64,000 nt of DNA, taken from positions 469,138,400 through 469,202,399 of the forward strand of contig NC_081406.1 of assembly GCF_030272615.1 (NCBI RefSeq). Direction: 5' to 3'. Numbering within the stretch: the stretch's first letter is position 1; the number at the start of each line of letters is the position of its first letter. Source of the DNA: Cryptomeria japonica (taxonomy: Eukaryota > Streptophyta > Pinopsida > Cupressales > Cupressaceae). Below the pieces are notes generated by a model. It saw only the letters and a program-made list of their open reading frames with translations, did no database searches and was not told where the DNA came from. A program made the position numbers and the translations under genes. Shown here in pieces: positions 22,297 to 32,324 of the stretch.

Positions 22297-23087
22297 TGTA
22301 ATGCCCACCAAAATACCCTAGAGAAATACACTAACTAGCATGGAAATAGAATTATTATTTTTAAACATCTACCAATGCCACATCACTAACTATCTTCTCC
22401 TATGCATCAATCACTCAATAACAATAAAAACATCTAATCATCATAACATAAACTCAAGAACACATAACACAAGTGGAAATAAACACAATACATCTAAGCA
22501 TTCCTGAGGGTATCTCAATGCCATTACCTAATCTATTCATAAGCAATAACAACATGAACATTACTATAACTCATGCATACTATCTCTAAAATTATTTATT
22601 CCTTCCATGCATATACATATAAATATTTACTATCCTTTAGTATGAATACATCCTCATACTATACATACGTAAACCATCCCCTTTTAAGTTTATTTTAAAT
22701 CACCAATACCAAATGTTCCTAATTCCGATCACTTATACATTTCTAACATCATATTCCAATTCCAATATAACCTATCACATTTTCAATATTACAAGAGACC
22801 AAATGCATATCATAAAATCGAATAACATTATTATAATTAATGAATCAATATCCAAGGTACACCTATTACATCATTATGCTTACTTATACATCATCTACCA
22901 TCTCACATGAATACAATATCCTTTTACAACAAGGAGCATAGCTATCATTTACATTCGAATTACATCATGTATCTAATACATGCATGTGCCATATGAATCA
23001 TATACATGAATCTGCTACAAATATAGATGCATAGTTGAGAAGACAAGAGATCCACATCCACGCAAGAGAGTCCTACAAAGAACATCC
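22297..23087 (-). repeat. Gypsy-3 5' LTR, first part
   Basis: It aligns base by base with 17249 to about 18035, with scattered substitutions and small indels. It stops at the insertion of element C, whose left target-site copy CATCC is 23083-23087. Confidence 0.82.
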
Positions 23088-23184
23088 TATTATGCCCTGC
23101 ATACCTAACCCCATTAGTTTCCTTGTCTTGAAAATATGGGTCCCTCTATTTGCTTTCTGTAGATTTGTTTTTTTAGTTTTTGCC

Positions 23185-24430
23185 TGGACACCTCAAAACT
23201 TCGAAACCCCGAAGTCCCAAGGAGTCCTTTGTTTGTTTTTTGAAGTCCTACCCCATAACCCCGGAGCCCCGGAGTCTCAAAGTAGGCATTTGTTTTGGTT
23301 ATGTTTTGACCTCGAAACCCTAGAGTTCCTAGGTAGATTTGTGTTTGTTATGTTTGTCATGACCTCAGAACCTCAGATCCCCGAAGTCCTAAAATCACGC
23401 CTTGTCCCTTTTTGTTGTTGAAGCCTTGGGGCTCCGGAGTCCCAAAATCCTAGGTTCTTCATGTTTTGTTGTTAGTCACTTTGGAACCCCGGGACCCCAG
23501 AGTCCTGAAGTTGTGTTGTCTTAGCAACCCCAAAGTCCCAATGTTGTTTTGCTTTCTTTTCTTTTTTCACCTCGGAACCCTGAAGTCCCGAGGTCTATTT
23601 GTGTTTTTTAGCTTTCACCTTAGAAGTTTGGATCCTTGGACTCCCAAGGTCTTGTTTAAGGTGACCGTATAGATGAAGTTTCGGGGGTATAAATAGGAGG
23701 AATGAACTTTTCTAAGTTCATTTGTGCACTCAAGTTTTTCAAACCTTCCAGTTGTAACCTCTCAACTTTGTGCCTCCGTGTTGTTGAGTTTTCGTGTGTT
23801 TTCTCTTGCCAGGTTGGTCATTTTTCTCCTTCCTTGTGTTTTCATGTTTATATCTTTTTTTTTTTAGCTTATATTTTCCTTTTTTATTTTCCTCGTTTTG
23901 CATGTTTTGTTCTTTTCACGTGCCCTAGATCTTCCAAACCCTGAACCCTCAGAGTTCTGGGCTTGGTAGTTCTCTTTACCTTGGAACCTTGGAATCCCAG
24001 AGTCCCGAGGTTGATCCTTTTTTGGGTCGTTCTTTTACCCCGGAACCTCGAAGTTTCGAATCATCTCAAAATCTGAGTGAACTACCCCCAACCTCGGAAC
24101 CTTGGAGTCCCGAAGTTCTTTCCTATTTGGCCACTATTTTAATCCCGGAACCCTGGAGTCTCGTAGTTCTGAAACATCTTTTTGGCACTCAATTGAACTA
24201 CCTCGGGACTCCAAAACCCTGAAGTCCCGAAGTTAGCTTTCTATTCCATCCTGGAACCCTAGAGTTTTGGACCCCATTTGTTTTATCCACCTGGAATCCC
24301 AGGGCCCCGAAGTTTCAGACTTAGTTTTTCAACCCTATGCTAACCTTGGAACCCCAAAACCTCGGATCTCTGAAGTCAATTGTTTTAAAGGAAGTTATCC
24401 ACCTCGAAACCCCGGAGTCCCGGGGTGGAT
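23185..24430 (+). repeat. Degenerate repeats of a CCTCGGAACC-type unit in the leader of element C
   Basis: About nineteen imperfect copies of a roughly 25-30 base unit occur, with consensus close to CCTCGGAACCCCGGAG followed by TCCCGAAGT. They are separated by about 20-35 bases of T-rich spacer. Copies lie near 23190, 23251, 23308, 23360, 23430, 23480, 23568, 23616, then, after a gap holding the TATA box, near 23937, 23980, 24036, 24088, 24140, 24200, 24248, 24288, 24343 and 24400. Translated frames through this region are Pro/Glu-rich and not credible genes. Many CG dinucleotides survive here, unlike in the neighbouring DNA. Confidence 0.8.
23688..23695 (+). promoter_or_regulatory. Probable TATA box of element C
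   Basis: TATAAATA occurs in GGGGGTATAAATAGGAGG, in the single larger gap of the repeat array and about 810 bp ahead of the long ORF. The sequence around it is a textbook plant core promoter. Transcription would start near 23720, so the second half of the repeats would be transcribed as leader. Confidence 0.6.
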
Positions 24431-24500
24431 GATGTTATTGATATTTGTAAGTATGCAATGGAATAATTTGTGATTCTTTCTTACAAATCAAAGCATTTAG

Positions 24501-27500
24501 ATGGACCCAACCTCCAACAATAGAGGCAAGGAGTTTGACAAGCTTCCTATAACCATGAAATATCAATATCAAGGACAGGTCTATGTTTCAAAGTTGAATG
24601 ACCAAATCAAATGGGTGACAGATACAAAGTTGGGGCATATTGAGTTAGAAGATATCAAAACACAATTGGATAGACCAAGTCCAGAGGCCCCTCTGAGGAG
24701 AATTAAGAGATCAAGTCTAGTGGAAGCGACCATTTTCTTGCAATCGGTCCAAGCCCCTGAATTTATTATGATCGTTGCACAATTCTACAATGCAGACACT
24801 AGAAAGTGCATAGACGATTAGGGTAGAACTGTGATTGATTTATTAGTGGATATGCTAGGATTTGTGTTTGGCATCCCTACGAGGGATTAAGTACTCCTGA
24901 CTATAGAGGAAGAAGTCGTCAGAGTGTGGAATAAGAATATTGCATCAAACAAAAGGCATATGAATGAGAATTGGTTGGAAGAGGAGAGGAAGATAGGGCT
25001 AAAGGCCACATACATTTTGAGGGCATATTTCAAGGAGCCACAATGAGACTTAATCATCATGCTGAGCAAGGCCTTCGACAAGTCAGATTGTCGGCACTTC
25101 CATCCTTGGATGTTCCATTTTATGATAACTATACTAATAGGAAAACAATACTTTGACTAAACCCAAATTCTTTCTGACAACATACATAAATAGATGGAGG
25201 TGCATCAAACAAAAAAATTCTTCTTTACCTCCTATGTTATCTGGGTAGCTGCCCGAGCAGGCAAATTTCCAGGGTTGCAACTAGAGGGCCAGCCAGGTGA
25301 TGAGGAAGGGAAGAAGAATGTGTGGGAGTATTACTCACAACTCCCTCTAAGCAACGCAAAGGCACATTTTAAAAGAATAAACAATGTCTTCCTTTTCCCT
25401 GTCATCATCAAACTCATAGGTGATATGGGTTATAGAATAAGCCCAGAAGCAATGGCAATCATTAAGGAATAGGCATGTTGGTTCATTTAGAACCAACGCT
25501 CTACATATATCAGGATTAGTGGATTCACAGGGACCCTATGTTGTTGCTTTGTTACTGCAATGATCACATTATATTGTTAGAATATGTCAGGAAGATGCTC
25601 GACCTTCAATCACTTTTGTCTTCAAAACACAAGGTGGGTATAGCTTTTTCAGTTTCTATTGGTTACTTCTCTTGTTCCATGATTCAGGTAGAAAAGACAA
25701 CAGAGCAGGAACTTTAGGATTTAAATCTTAAAAGAATTTAACTATGCAAGGGAGTACTATGATCCCTACAACAATCTAAAGCAAATAATACCAAAGGCAT
25801 ATGAAGGGCATAAATCTAGATTGGAGGATTTTTGGGCAAACCTCCAAGATAGTTTTGAAGTTAGAGAAAAGAATAATTATAGTCTGTCAGTACCACAAAT
25901 AATAATTTTTGAAATAGAGACCAATCTCCCTAAAGAACTAAGGGATGATGGTGAATTATTAGATTATATATATAAGGAGCAATAAATTGACAAGAATCCT
26001 CTCTCTCTAATAAGGTGTTCAACATAGGAGGATATAGATATAGACAAAGTAACTCAAACTATTATAGATAGAACTAGGCAGTGGCTAAGTTTGAGGGTTA
26101 GGCCAAGTGCTTCAAAAGGGAAGCAAAAGGAATTGAATTCATGTGTTCCCTAGTCAAGGGGTTATAAGGAGTATGCTCGTAAGACAAGGTCCATCTCTTG
26201 AAAGAACACATCAAATGACCCAGATGAAACTGTCAAACCCAAAGAAAGTACTAAGGAATTACTAAAGAAAGTCAAAGAACAAATGAGGAGGTCTGAACTT
26301 TTGAAAAAGGCTGCAGATTTTGGAGTAAAAGAAGGGTTGGGAGTTGTGCCACTAGCAGAGGTACATCTTGTGAGGATGACAATTGGACAAATACCAGAAG
26401 AGGGCACTCATGAGGAAGATGAACAAGGGAAAGTAGATGAAAGTACACAACCTCCTCCTCCTGATACGACAAGTGCATCCACTTAGCCTCTATCTACTAC
26501 CACAACAAAAGCTCCAGTTTTGACCTCAGCTGCTACCACTTTTATGCCACCAACAACTAATATTTTTATTACAACAACAGTGCCTCCCATGACACAAGTA
26601 TTAATACCTACCATAGAAATAGTAAGTGTCCTTAACATCAAATCAGATTCTGACCAAGAGGACGAGCAACCTATGGAACAACAACCACTTGGAGGAGAGA
26701 AGGAACAAAATGAGTCTAAAGATCCACATGATGAAAGGTTGGTCTTAACTCCATAGGACCAAGAAGATTTACTAAAAGAGATAGCCACCAAGCAAGGTAT
26801 GGATGAAATTGATAAATATGGCAGGATGTGTGAAGAAGAAATCAATGATAAGTTAGGAGAGCTACATAAGCAGCAATAGTTGAATGTTGATACTTCTCTC
26901 CAAGCTATCCTTTCCTGTCAAATTGCTTCACCCCAAGACCCTAAGCATATAGAAGAAGAGGAGAAACATGAAGCAGAAGAGCAATCATACATGCACATAG
27001 TGACCACTGACATCATGCCCCATAAAGGTGAAAAAGATAAGGATGTTCCGCAATGATTAAACTTCACCTTCGAGAAAAAGAAAAGGAAAGTAGTGCTACC
27101 AAAAGTGACACTACAACAGGTAATGACTAAAGAACCAAGGAAAACAAAGAATTCCAAGACCGTACATCATTTATCAAGAACTAGTTTTGTTAAGGTGATT
27201 GCACATATAGTAGTTCCTACACAAGCAGAAGGTCAGAGCTCTCCAAAGTACCAAGTATCACAAGTGAAATTGGGTAAGAATACTAAGTGGGGAGAATTAG
27301 ATACATTGGAATTGGCTACTAGTGTCATCAGGGGGTGAATGGAAAAGAACACACCTCCCATTCAGAGGTCAAGGCACAACTGGAATAATATAACAACTAT
27401 TGGTAGAGATGGGCAAGCCCTTGGATACATGTGTAAGTGATAATTTACCTTCAACCTCATCATTCCCAGAGGGAGATATAAAAGCATTGGTTGAGGTAAG

Positions 27501-28194
27501 ATAGGTGGCCGCCACAACAAAGTCATGGGCACAAATAAATGCATCTAAAATTAGACTACTTTTGTATAACACCATGAAGGAATATAGGAAGGCCATGCAA
27601 GTTTGAGGAGCGTTAGCTTCTTGTTCTCAGCAGTGGGAGTGGAAGCTCAACACTTTTAGCAAATAATTTCTGGTCTTGAACAAAGTTTTGAGTCTTGGCA
27701 AAGAAGAGATAATAAGGGAGGACCTCTTGGGTGGAGACAATTGTAAAAAATTGCAATCCTACAGATAGATTTTGGATTTGAAGGTAGAAATACTTCAACA
27801 GTATGTGAAGGATATAACAGATATTCGATCTACCCTCCTCGGGGTAGTGGAAAAGTGTGAGAATTTTGTAGGATAGTTATTAGGAGTTTTGGGGCTTGGA
27901 ATAACCAATGCGAGAGGTATGGAGGAAGATTAGGTACTCCACCCGTGGGATACATATGAGGCACAACATTTTGTAGCTCCAGATCAATTTAGTTTTGCAT
28001 TAATAGACAGGTATACATATTTGATAACCTAGTGTCAACAGGCTGCAAAGATAAAAGAGGAGTTAGAAAGTGAAAGAAAGAATGCAAAGGAAATTTTTAA
28101 AAAGTACAAGTTCAGAATCAAACATGTTATTGATCCTCATACTGAAGTGATTGCATGTATCATCAGCAATTATAAAGCCTATAAAAATAAGTGA
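24501..28194 (+). pseudogene. Element C ORF: unknown protein of about 1,230 codons
   Basis: From ATG 24501 a single frame runs through about a dozen stops to near 27400, then continues one base shifted to the stop at 28192-28194. Between 25520 and 25720 the plausible reading also moves out of and back into frame. I do not recognise the family. The N-terminal part looks globular, with YIRISGFTGTL near 25510. A short shifted frame (LLEYVRKML, then KHKVGIAF) resembles part of the ORF in unit D. A helical region follows (DFWANLQDSFEV near 25830), then a Thr/Pro-rich and acidic linker (26400-26750), a lysine-rich patch (about 27070-27150) and a long helical C-terminus (27500-28180). No zinc knuckle, protease, RT or integrase motif is seen. 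The maintained single frame over 2.9 kb shows it was once a real gene. Confidence 0.65.
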
Positions 28195-29243
28195 AAGATA
28201 AACGTATAGTTGCTAATGATAGCATGACTTTTAAAAGGAGTTTTTGTATGACCACCCCATTGGGACTTCAACTGTGCATCCAAGTCACGCTTTAGTTTTG
28301 AGAAAAGTTTTGCATGACTACAAAAGTTTGGCTCATGTAGCACAATCTTTGTAGTGCTCACCCAGTCTCTGTTTCATTATAGTTAACTAGAGTATAGAGG
28401 CAGAGACTTGCAAGTCAACAGCTACTCCTTGCTTTTTAGTTCTTAATTTAGATTTGGTTTATTTTCGAGAAAGTAGCATAGAAAACTCTATAAATTGAGG
28501 AGTTTGATTCATTTGTAAGGGTCCACAAATTGATGATTTGAGGCCCACTTAGAGATTTTAAATTATTTTTGTAGATTGTTATGAACTTGAGAAGTTTTTG
28601 TGATGCATTATTTGAAATTAATACAAGAAGCGGCTGATAGATTTCCTAATCTATGCATATGTTCTATGAGTTTGTTATTTGCAGTTTGGTAATGTCTATT
28701 GTTTGAAATCAACAACTTGTTCTGATATTCTATTTATTGCTTTATGAATCATACTGCGCACGTAAGTGGTGTATGATAATTACTGGGATAGACAATATTG
28801 TGGTGATATTCTTTCCATGAATCTATGAGGTTGCTGACTTTGTAGGTTTATTGGATGTTCGTTATTGAATGCTAATTTGGATAATATTTGATGATTTTTG
28901 GATTGCAGGGTACTAATTGAGTAATTCATTAAGTTGTTATTGAATTGGTTTCATTGTTATTTTCTTGTTTCCCTATCTTTTTCAATTTTATTCCAAGGAA
29001 ATCTTAAATCATAAAACACAAAAAAGAAGAAGTTATTAAAAATTATTGGAATTTAGGTTCAACCAATAGGCCCCTTAATAGGTACAATCACATTAACCAT
29101 TGAGCTGCCCATCACCGTTGAGACCCGACTATAGAGACCTTGGAGTGATCATTTCCCTATAAATTATTACTTTTCAGGAGAGGTGGTGAGTGTTCACATT
29201 GACTACCTTACTATTGGCGACTACATCAAAACATAGGTCAACA
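28195..29243 (+). other. 3' part of element C, non-coding
   Basis: T-rich sequence without coherent ORFs. I searched it by eye for a second copy of the leader repeats or of the left end and found none. A faint resemblance (gagaccttggagtgatc near 29130) is not enough to call an LTR. Confidence 0.35.
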
Positions 29244-30417
29244 CATCCCAATGGAATAAGGCATCAAACCACCCAACCATGTGGAACCATAAGGAACCAC
29301 CCCCCATGTTAGGAGATGACACAAGATCCAACTCACACTCTAGATCTAGGCTGGCACCTAACAACTAAAAGAATACCAATACAAAACAAGTGCAAGAATG
29401 CAAATCACAAAATCTCCAAACATAAATCCTCCAGAGGCAACACATCAAATCAAGACTCAAGGCACTAGGACCTACATGTAGGGAAAAGAGTTTCATGACA
29501 TGTGACAAATGGGAACCTGTCCTGGCCATCCTAGATGCATGTGTGAAGCCATCTCAACCTCTATGAAGTAAGGGAGATTTACTTACCTGGGTTACCAAGG
29601 CCTTCCCAATCCTATCCCAAATCTCTACCACAGGGCAAGGTGGAGGGGCCACCAACCATTTCTTATCCTATTAATATGACCTATTCTTCCCAAACCCCAA
29701 GAATTATCAATTAGATTATCACTTGATTATAAAGCATAAACTCCCAATGAGATATTCCAACAATCTAGACTCCGAGTAACCTAGTCGTCTACTTCACACA
29801 ATCTCAATCACTCATGTGGAAGCCCACTCACCCTAGCATGCTCCTAGACCTTCAAGGTAGCAATATAAAAATGCAAAAAATGTCTATGTACTCACAACCC
29901 AACAAGACCTGGTAAACTAAGGTGCAAAAGAACCAATAACATTGAAACCACAACAAGAAGGCTCACAAGAGACGTACAAAGCAAGAACCTTCACCAAGCA
30001 TGAAAATCAAGGAATGAAAGCATAGGTATAAAACAAAGATGAATCCAAGAGCAACTCCAATCTGAGGCAATAACATCCCACTGGAGTTCTCATAAACATT
30101 CCTCAACAATAAGGCATCCTTCCTTTCACTAGAGCAATCAAATGCATAAGCACAATCCACAATCGTAGGACACAAAACCTCATTCCAGTGCACAAAATAA
30201 TTATGCAAAGATAAAATGACATCATAAATAACTCAGAGAAACTCAGTGCAATCCAAAAATGCTTCTATAAAATGCATAAAATCTGAAAAACCAATCATAC
30301 AAATCAAACTACCAATTCTGATACCCCTAGAAAAAATTAGCACTCCTAGTTTGTAGATTACCGCCCCTGGTAGCTAGAATGGCATTTTGGGTTGATTCCC
30401 CAATGTTTTGGGTAAAT
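29244..30417 (-). repeat. Gypsy-3 5' LTR, second part
   Basis: It starts with the second CATCC copy (29244-29248), then continues the alignment with the 3' LTR from about 18036 to about 19205. It ends at the copia insertion. The last five bases, TAAAT (30413-30417), would be the target duplication of that insertion, but the second copy was not found. Confidence 0.8.
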
Positions 30418-31927
30418 TGTAAAGTTTTGATGCCAATAGTTAGTAAGATGAGAGTGGGGGTGAATCATACAAACTTAATCTTCAATATATTCAACAGATT
30501 CAACCTCGATAGCTTATACTTCAGAATACATAACCAAAACTGTAAAACATTCAAACTTATGAACAGATAACATCACAACACATATAACACCATATTTAAT
30601 GTGGAAACCCAAATAGGGAAAAACCATTGTGGGATTTCGGACCTACTAAGAAATATACCCTTCTAGAGTATCCTCGGTTAAAAGCAAATCTTGTTAAAGA
30701 TTACAAACACATTGCTAGATGTGACTCGGTTAAGGGATTTCCCTCAAACTTGTTAGAGTCTTGCACTTTGTCAGAAGTGACCTTGTCAAAGGATTTCAAA
30801 CACTCATTTAGAATGCTACCTTGCTAGAGGGTTTACAAATAAGACTGTTAAGTCCACTCGATTAAGAGATTTTCTATCACTTACAAAATAAACAATAGTA
30901 ATAAAATATATCTACAACATCACATCTAAAATGCTAGAGCAGATTCTATTTGCTCAAAACAATCTTGTCATAAGACTTATCTAGTCCCTTGTTGGGCTTG
31001 TTGGGCTTCTCAATCTGTTCTTCAATCAGATCTTCAAGCTTCTGAGCTTGGTAAACAATCCTGTAGCATCACTGTGCATACATTTTCCCGCCTCCATTGT
31101 TTATCAACAATTTATTTATAAACAATTTCTAACCACTTAATCTCCTTGATCACATTTCCCATGATCAATCTTAGCCATCAGATCATCAAACTTGACTAGG
31201 TTCAATGTATCCTTCGATCTGAAAACATTTTACCTCGCCTTGTAACTTGCATTCCTTCCTAGGAACTTGTGCTAGGTTAATGCGGTTCAATCTGTGTTGT
31301 AGATCTTCCTCTTGATTTTCCATTGTTGTAGATCCTTAACAAAAACTTCATGTGCGGCATACCAATCATTTATTCATCTCCAACTCACCAGTATCCTTCA
31401 TTAAATAATGCTTTTATCCATCCAATGCAATCTATTATAACTCAGTTGTTACTCTATTAATACTAAACTTCACTCGGTAGACATTCTACCTTCTTTAACT
31501 GATACTAATAACCTTAGGGTTTACCGACTAGGTATCTTAGGGTTTATCGACAAGGTTCTTTGCTCGGTGACATAGTACAGTATTAAACTTATAATCAGCA
31601 ACATATGTAGGATATCAAAACAATCAAAACAACATGATCTCATCATTGTCTAACTCGGTAATAGTTGCCCATTGAATAACTTATTTCTCCCCTTTATTTT
31701 CACATTCTTTCTATGTCACTTACCGACCTCTTAATACTCATCAACACATACTTCTCAAGATATGGCAACATCATACTGAATCAGAAAATCAATTTCTTGA
31801 CATCAATGACAAAATAATATTATAAAGATAGAAATCATCCTTCTTCAAGTATATCAATAATCTCCAACAACCTTCTCAATATCCTTATTGAAATACCAAC
31901 AATCTCCTTTCTATTGTAATGCCAACA
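30418..31927 (-). repeat. Copia 3' LTR
   Basis: It is 1,510 bp, starting TGTAAAGTTTTGATGCC and ending TGCCAACA on the plus strand. It carries near its left end the GAGAGTGGGGGTGAATCA block and, near 30600, GGAAACCC followed by GGGAAAAACC, both of which recur in elements A and B. Confidence 0.87.
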
Positions 31928-31941
31928 ATCTCCCCCTTTGG
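31928..31941 (-). promoter_or_regulatory. Copia polypurine tract
   Basis: The minus strand reads CCAAAGGGGGAGAT directly before the 3' LTR. The tract and its inner flank (GGCATTGATGG on the plus strand) are identical to those of elements A and B. Confidence 0.82.
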
Positions 31942-32130
31942 CATTGATGGAAAAACCAACTTTAAATGGTAATACCAACTTGATTTATTCTAACTGATTC
32001 ATATTCAGATTGTTGTTAGACTTCTCTTGTTATCCTTGAGCTGTTAAAATCTTCTCCTGACCATCTTCTCCCCCTATCATTAGTCTTCTATTATTTTCTC
32101 CATTAAGTCTATCTTCTCCATTTAGTCTTC

Positions 32131-32153
32131 TCCCCCTTTGACAACAATGCCAA
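32131..32153 (-). other. Second polypurine-like box of the copia element
   Basis: TCCCCCTTTGACAACAATGC on the plus strand lies about 200 bp inside the true tract, between the end of pol and the LTR. Elements A and B have a box of the same kind at similar distance. Confidence 0.5.
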
Positions 32154-32324
32154 AAGGAAAAACTAATTCATGATTTCTTCCCCTGTGAAGTGATTTGCCT
32201 TGCTGTGTTACACATGTACTATTTCCTGCACACCTTTAGAAAACCTCCTAAAGTGCATAAATCAGCATCAATCCACAAATAATATTCTATAGAGTCATTG
32301 AATTGATGCTTTCACTGAACTCTG

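Larger units (their letters stand above)
23088..29243 (+). mobile_element. Element C: insertion carrying a repeat-rich leader and one very long unknown ORF
   Basis: The insertion is defined by comparing the two gypsy-3 LTRs. The homology is interrupted by 6,156 bp flanked by CATCC on both sides (23083-23087 and 29244-29248). A 5-bp duplication suits an LTR retroelement, and the ends TA...CA are close to TG...CA. The insertion has a leader with repeated motifs and a TATA box, then an ORF of about 1,230 codons, then about 1 kb without coding signs. I could not find matching LTRs at its two ends, nor any pol motif, so the class is uncertain: a non-autonomous LTR element with one LTR lost or highly diverged is the best guess. 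Confidence 0.65.
17249..30417 (-). mobile_element. Gypsy-3: gag-only LTR element with 4.1-kb LTRs, split by element C and the copia element
   Basis: A complete 3' LTR (17249-21389), a polypurine tract, 0.9 kb of internal sequence, a primer-binding site and the start of the 5' LTR (from 22297) lie in minus-strand order. The 5' LTR aligns with the 3' LTR over 22297-23087 and again over 29249-30417. The gap between is element C. At 30418 the LTR is cut by the copia element, and the remaining roughly 2.2 kb of the 5' LTR is not found anywhere to the right in the window. The only coding remnant is a gag segment. The element thus has the form of a non-autonomous element with long LTRs and a short gag-bearing interior. 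Confidence 0.8.

Noticed and set aside
23035-24473. Several plus-strand frames with repeated LEPRDPRVL-like segments
   Set aside because: They come from the nucleotide repeats of the element C leader, change frame freely, and lie partly before the TATA box.
23088-29243. Element C as a cut-and-paste DNA transposon
   Set aside because: The two ends show no terminal inverted repeat, and no transposase motif was readable; the 5-bp duplication and near TG/CA ends fit LTR elements better.
28195-29243. A 3' LTR for element C
   Set aside because: No stretch here matches the leader or the left end of the element by eye.
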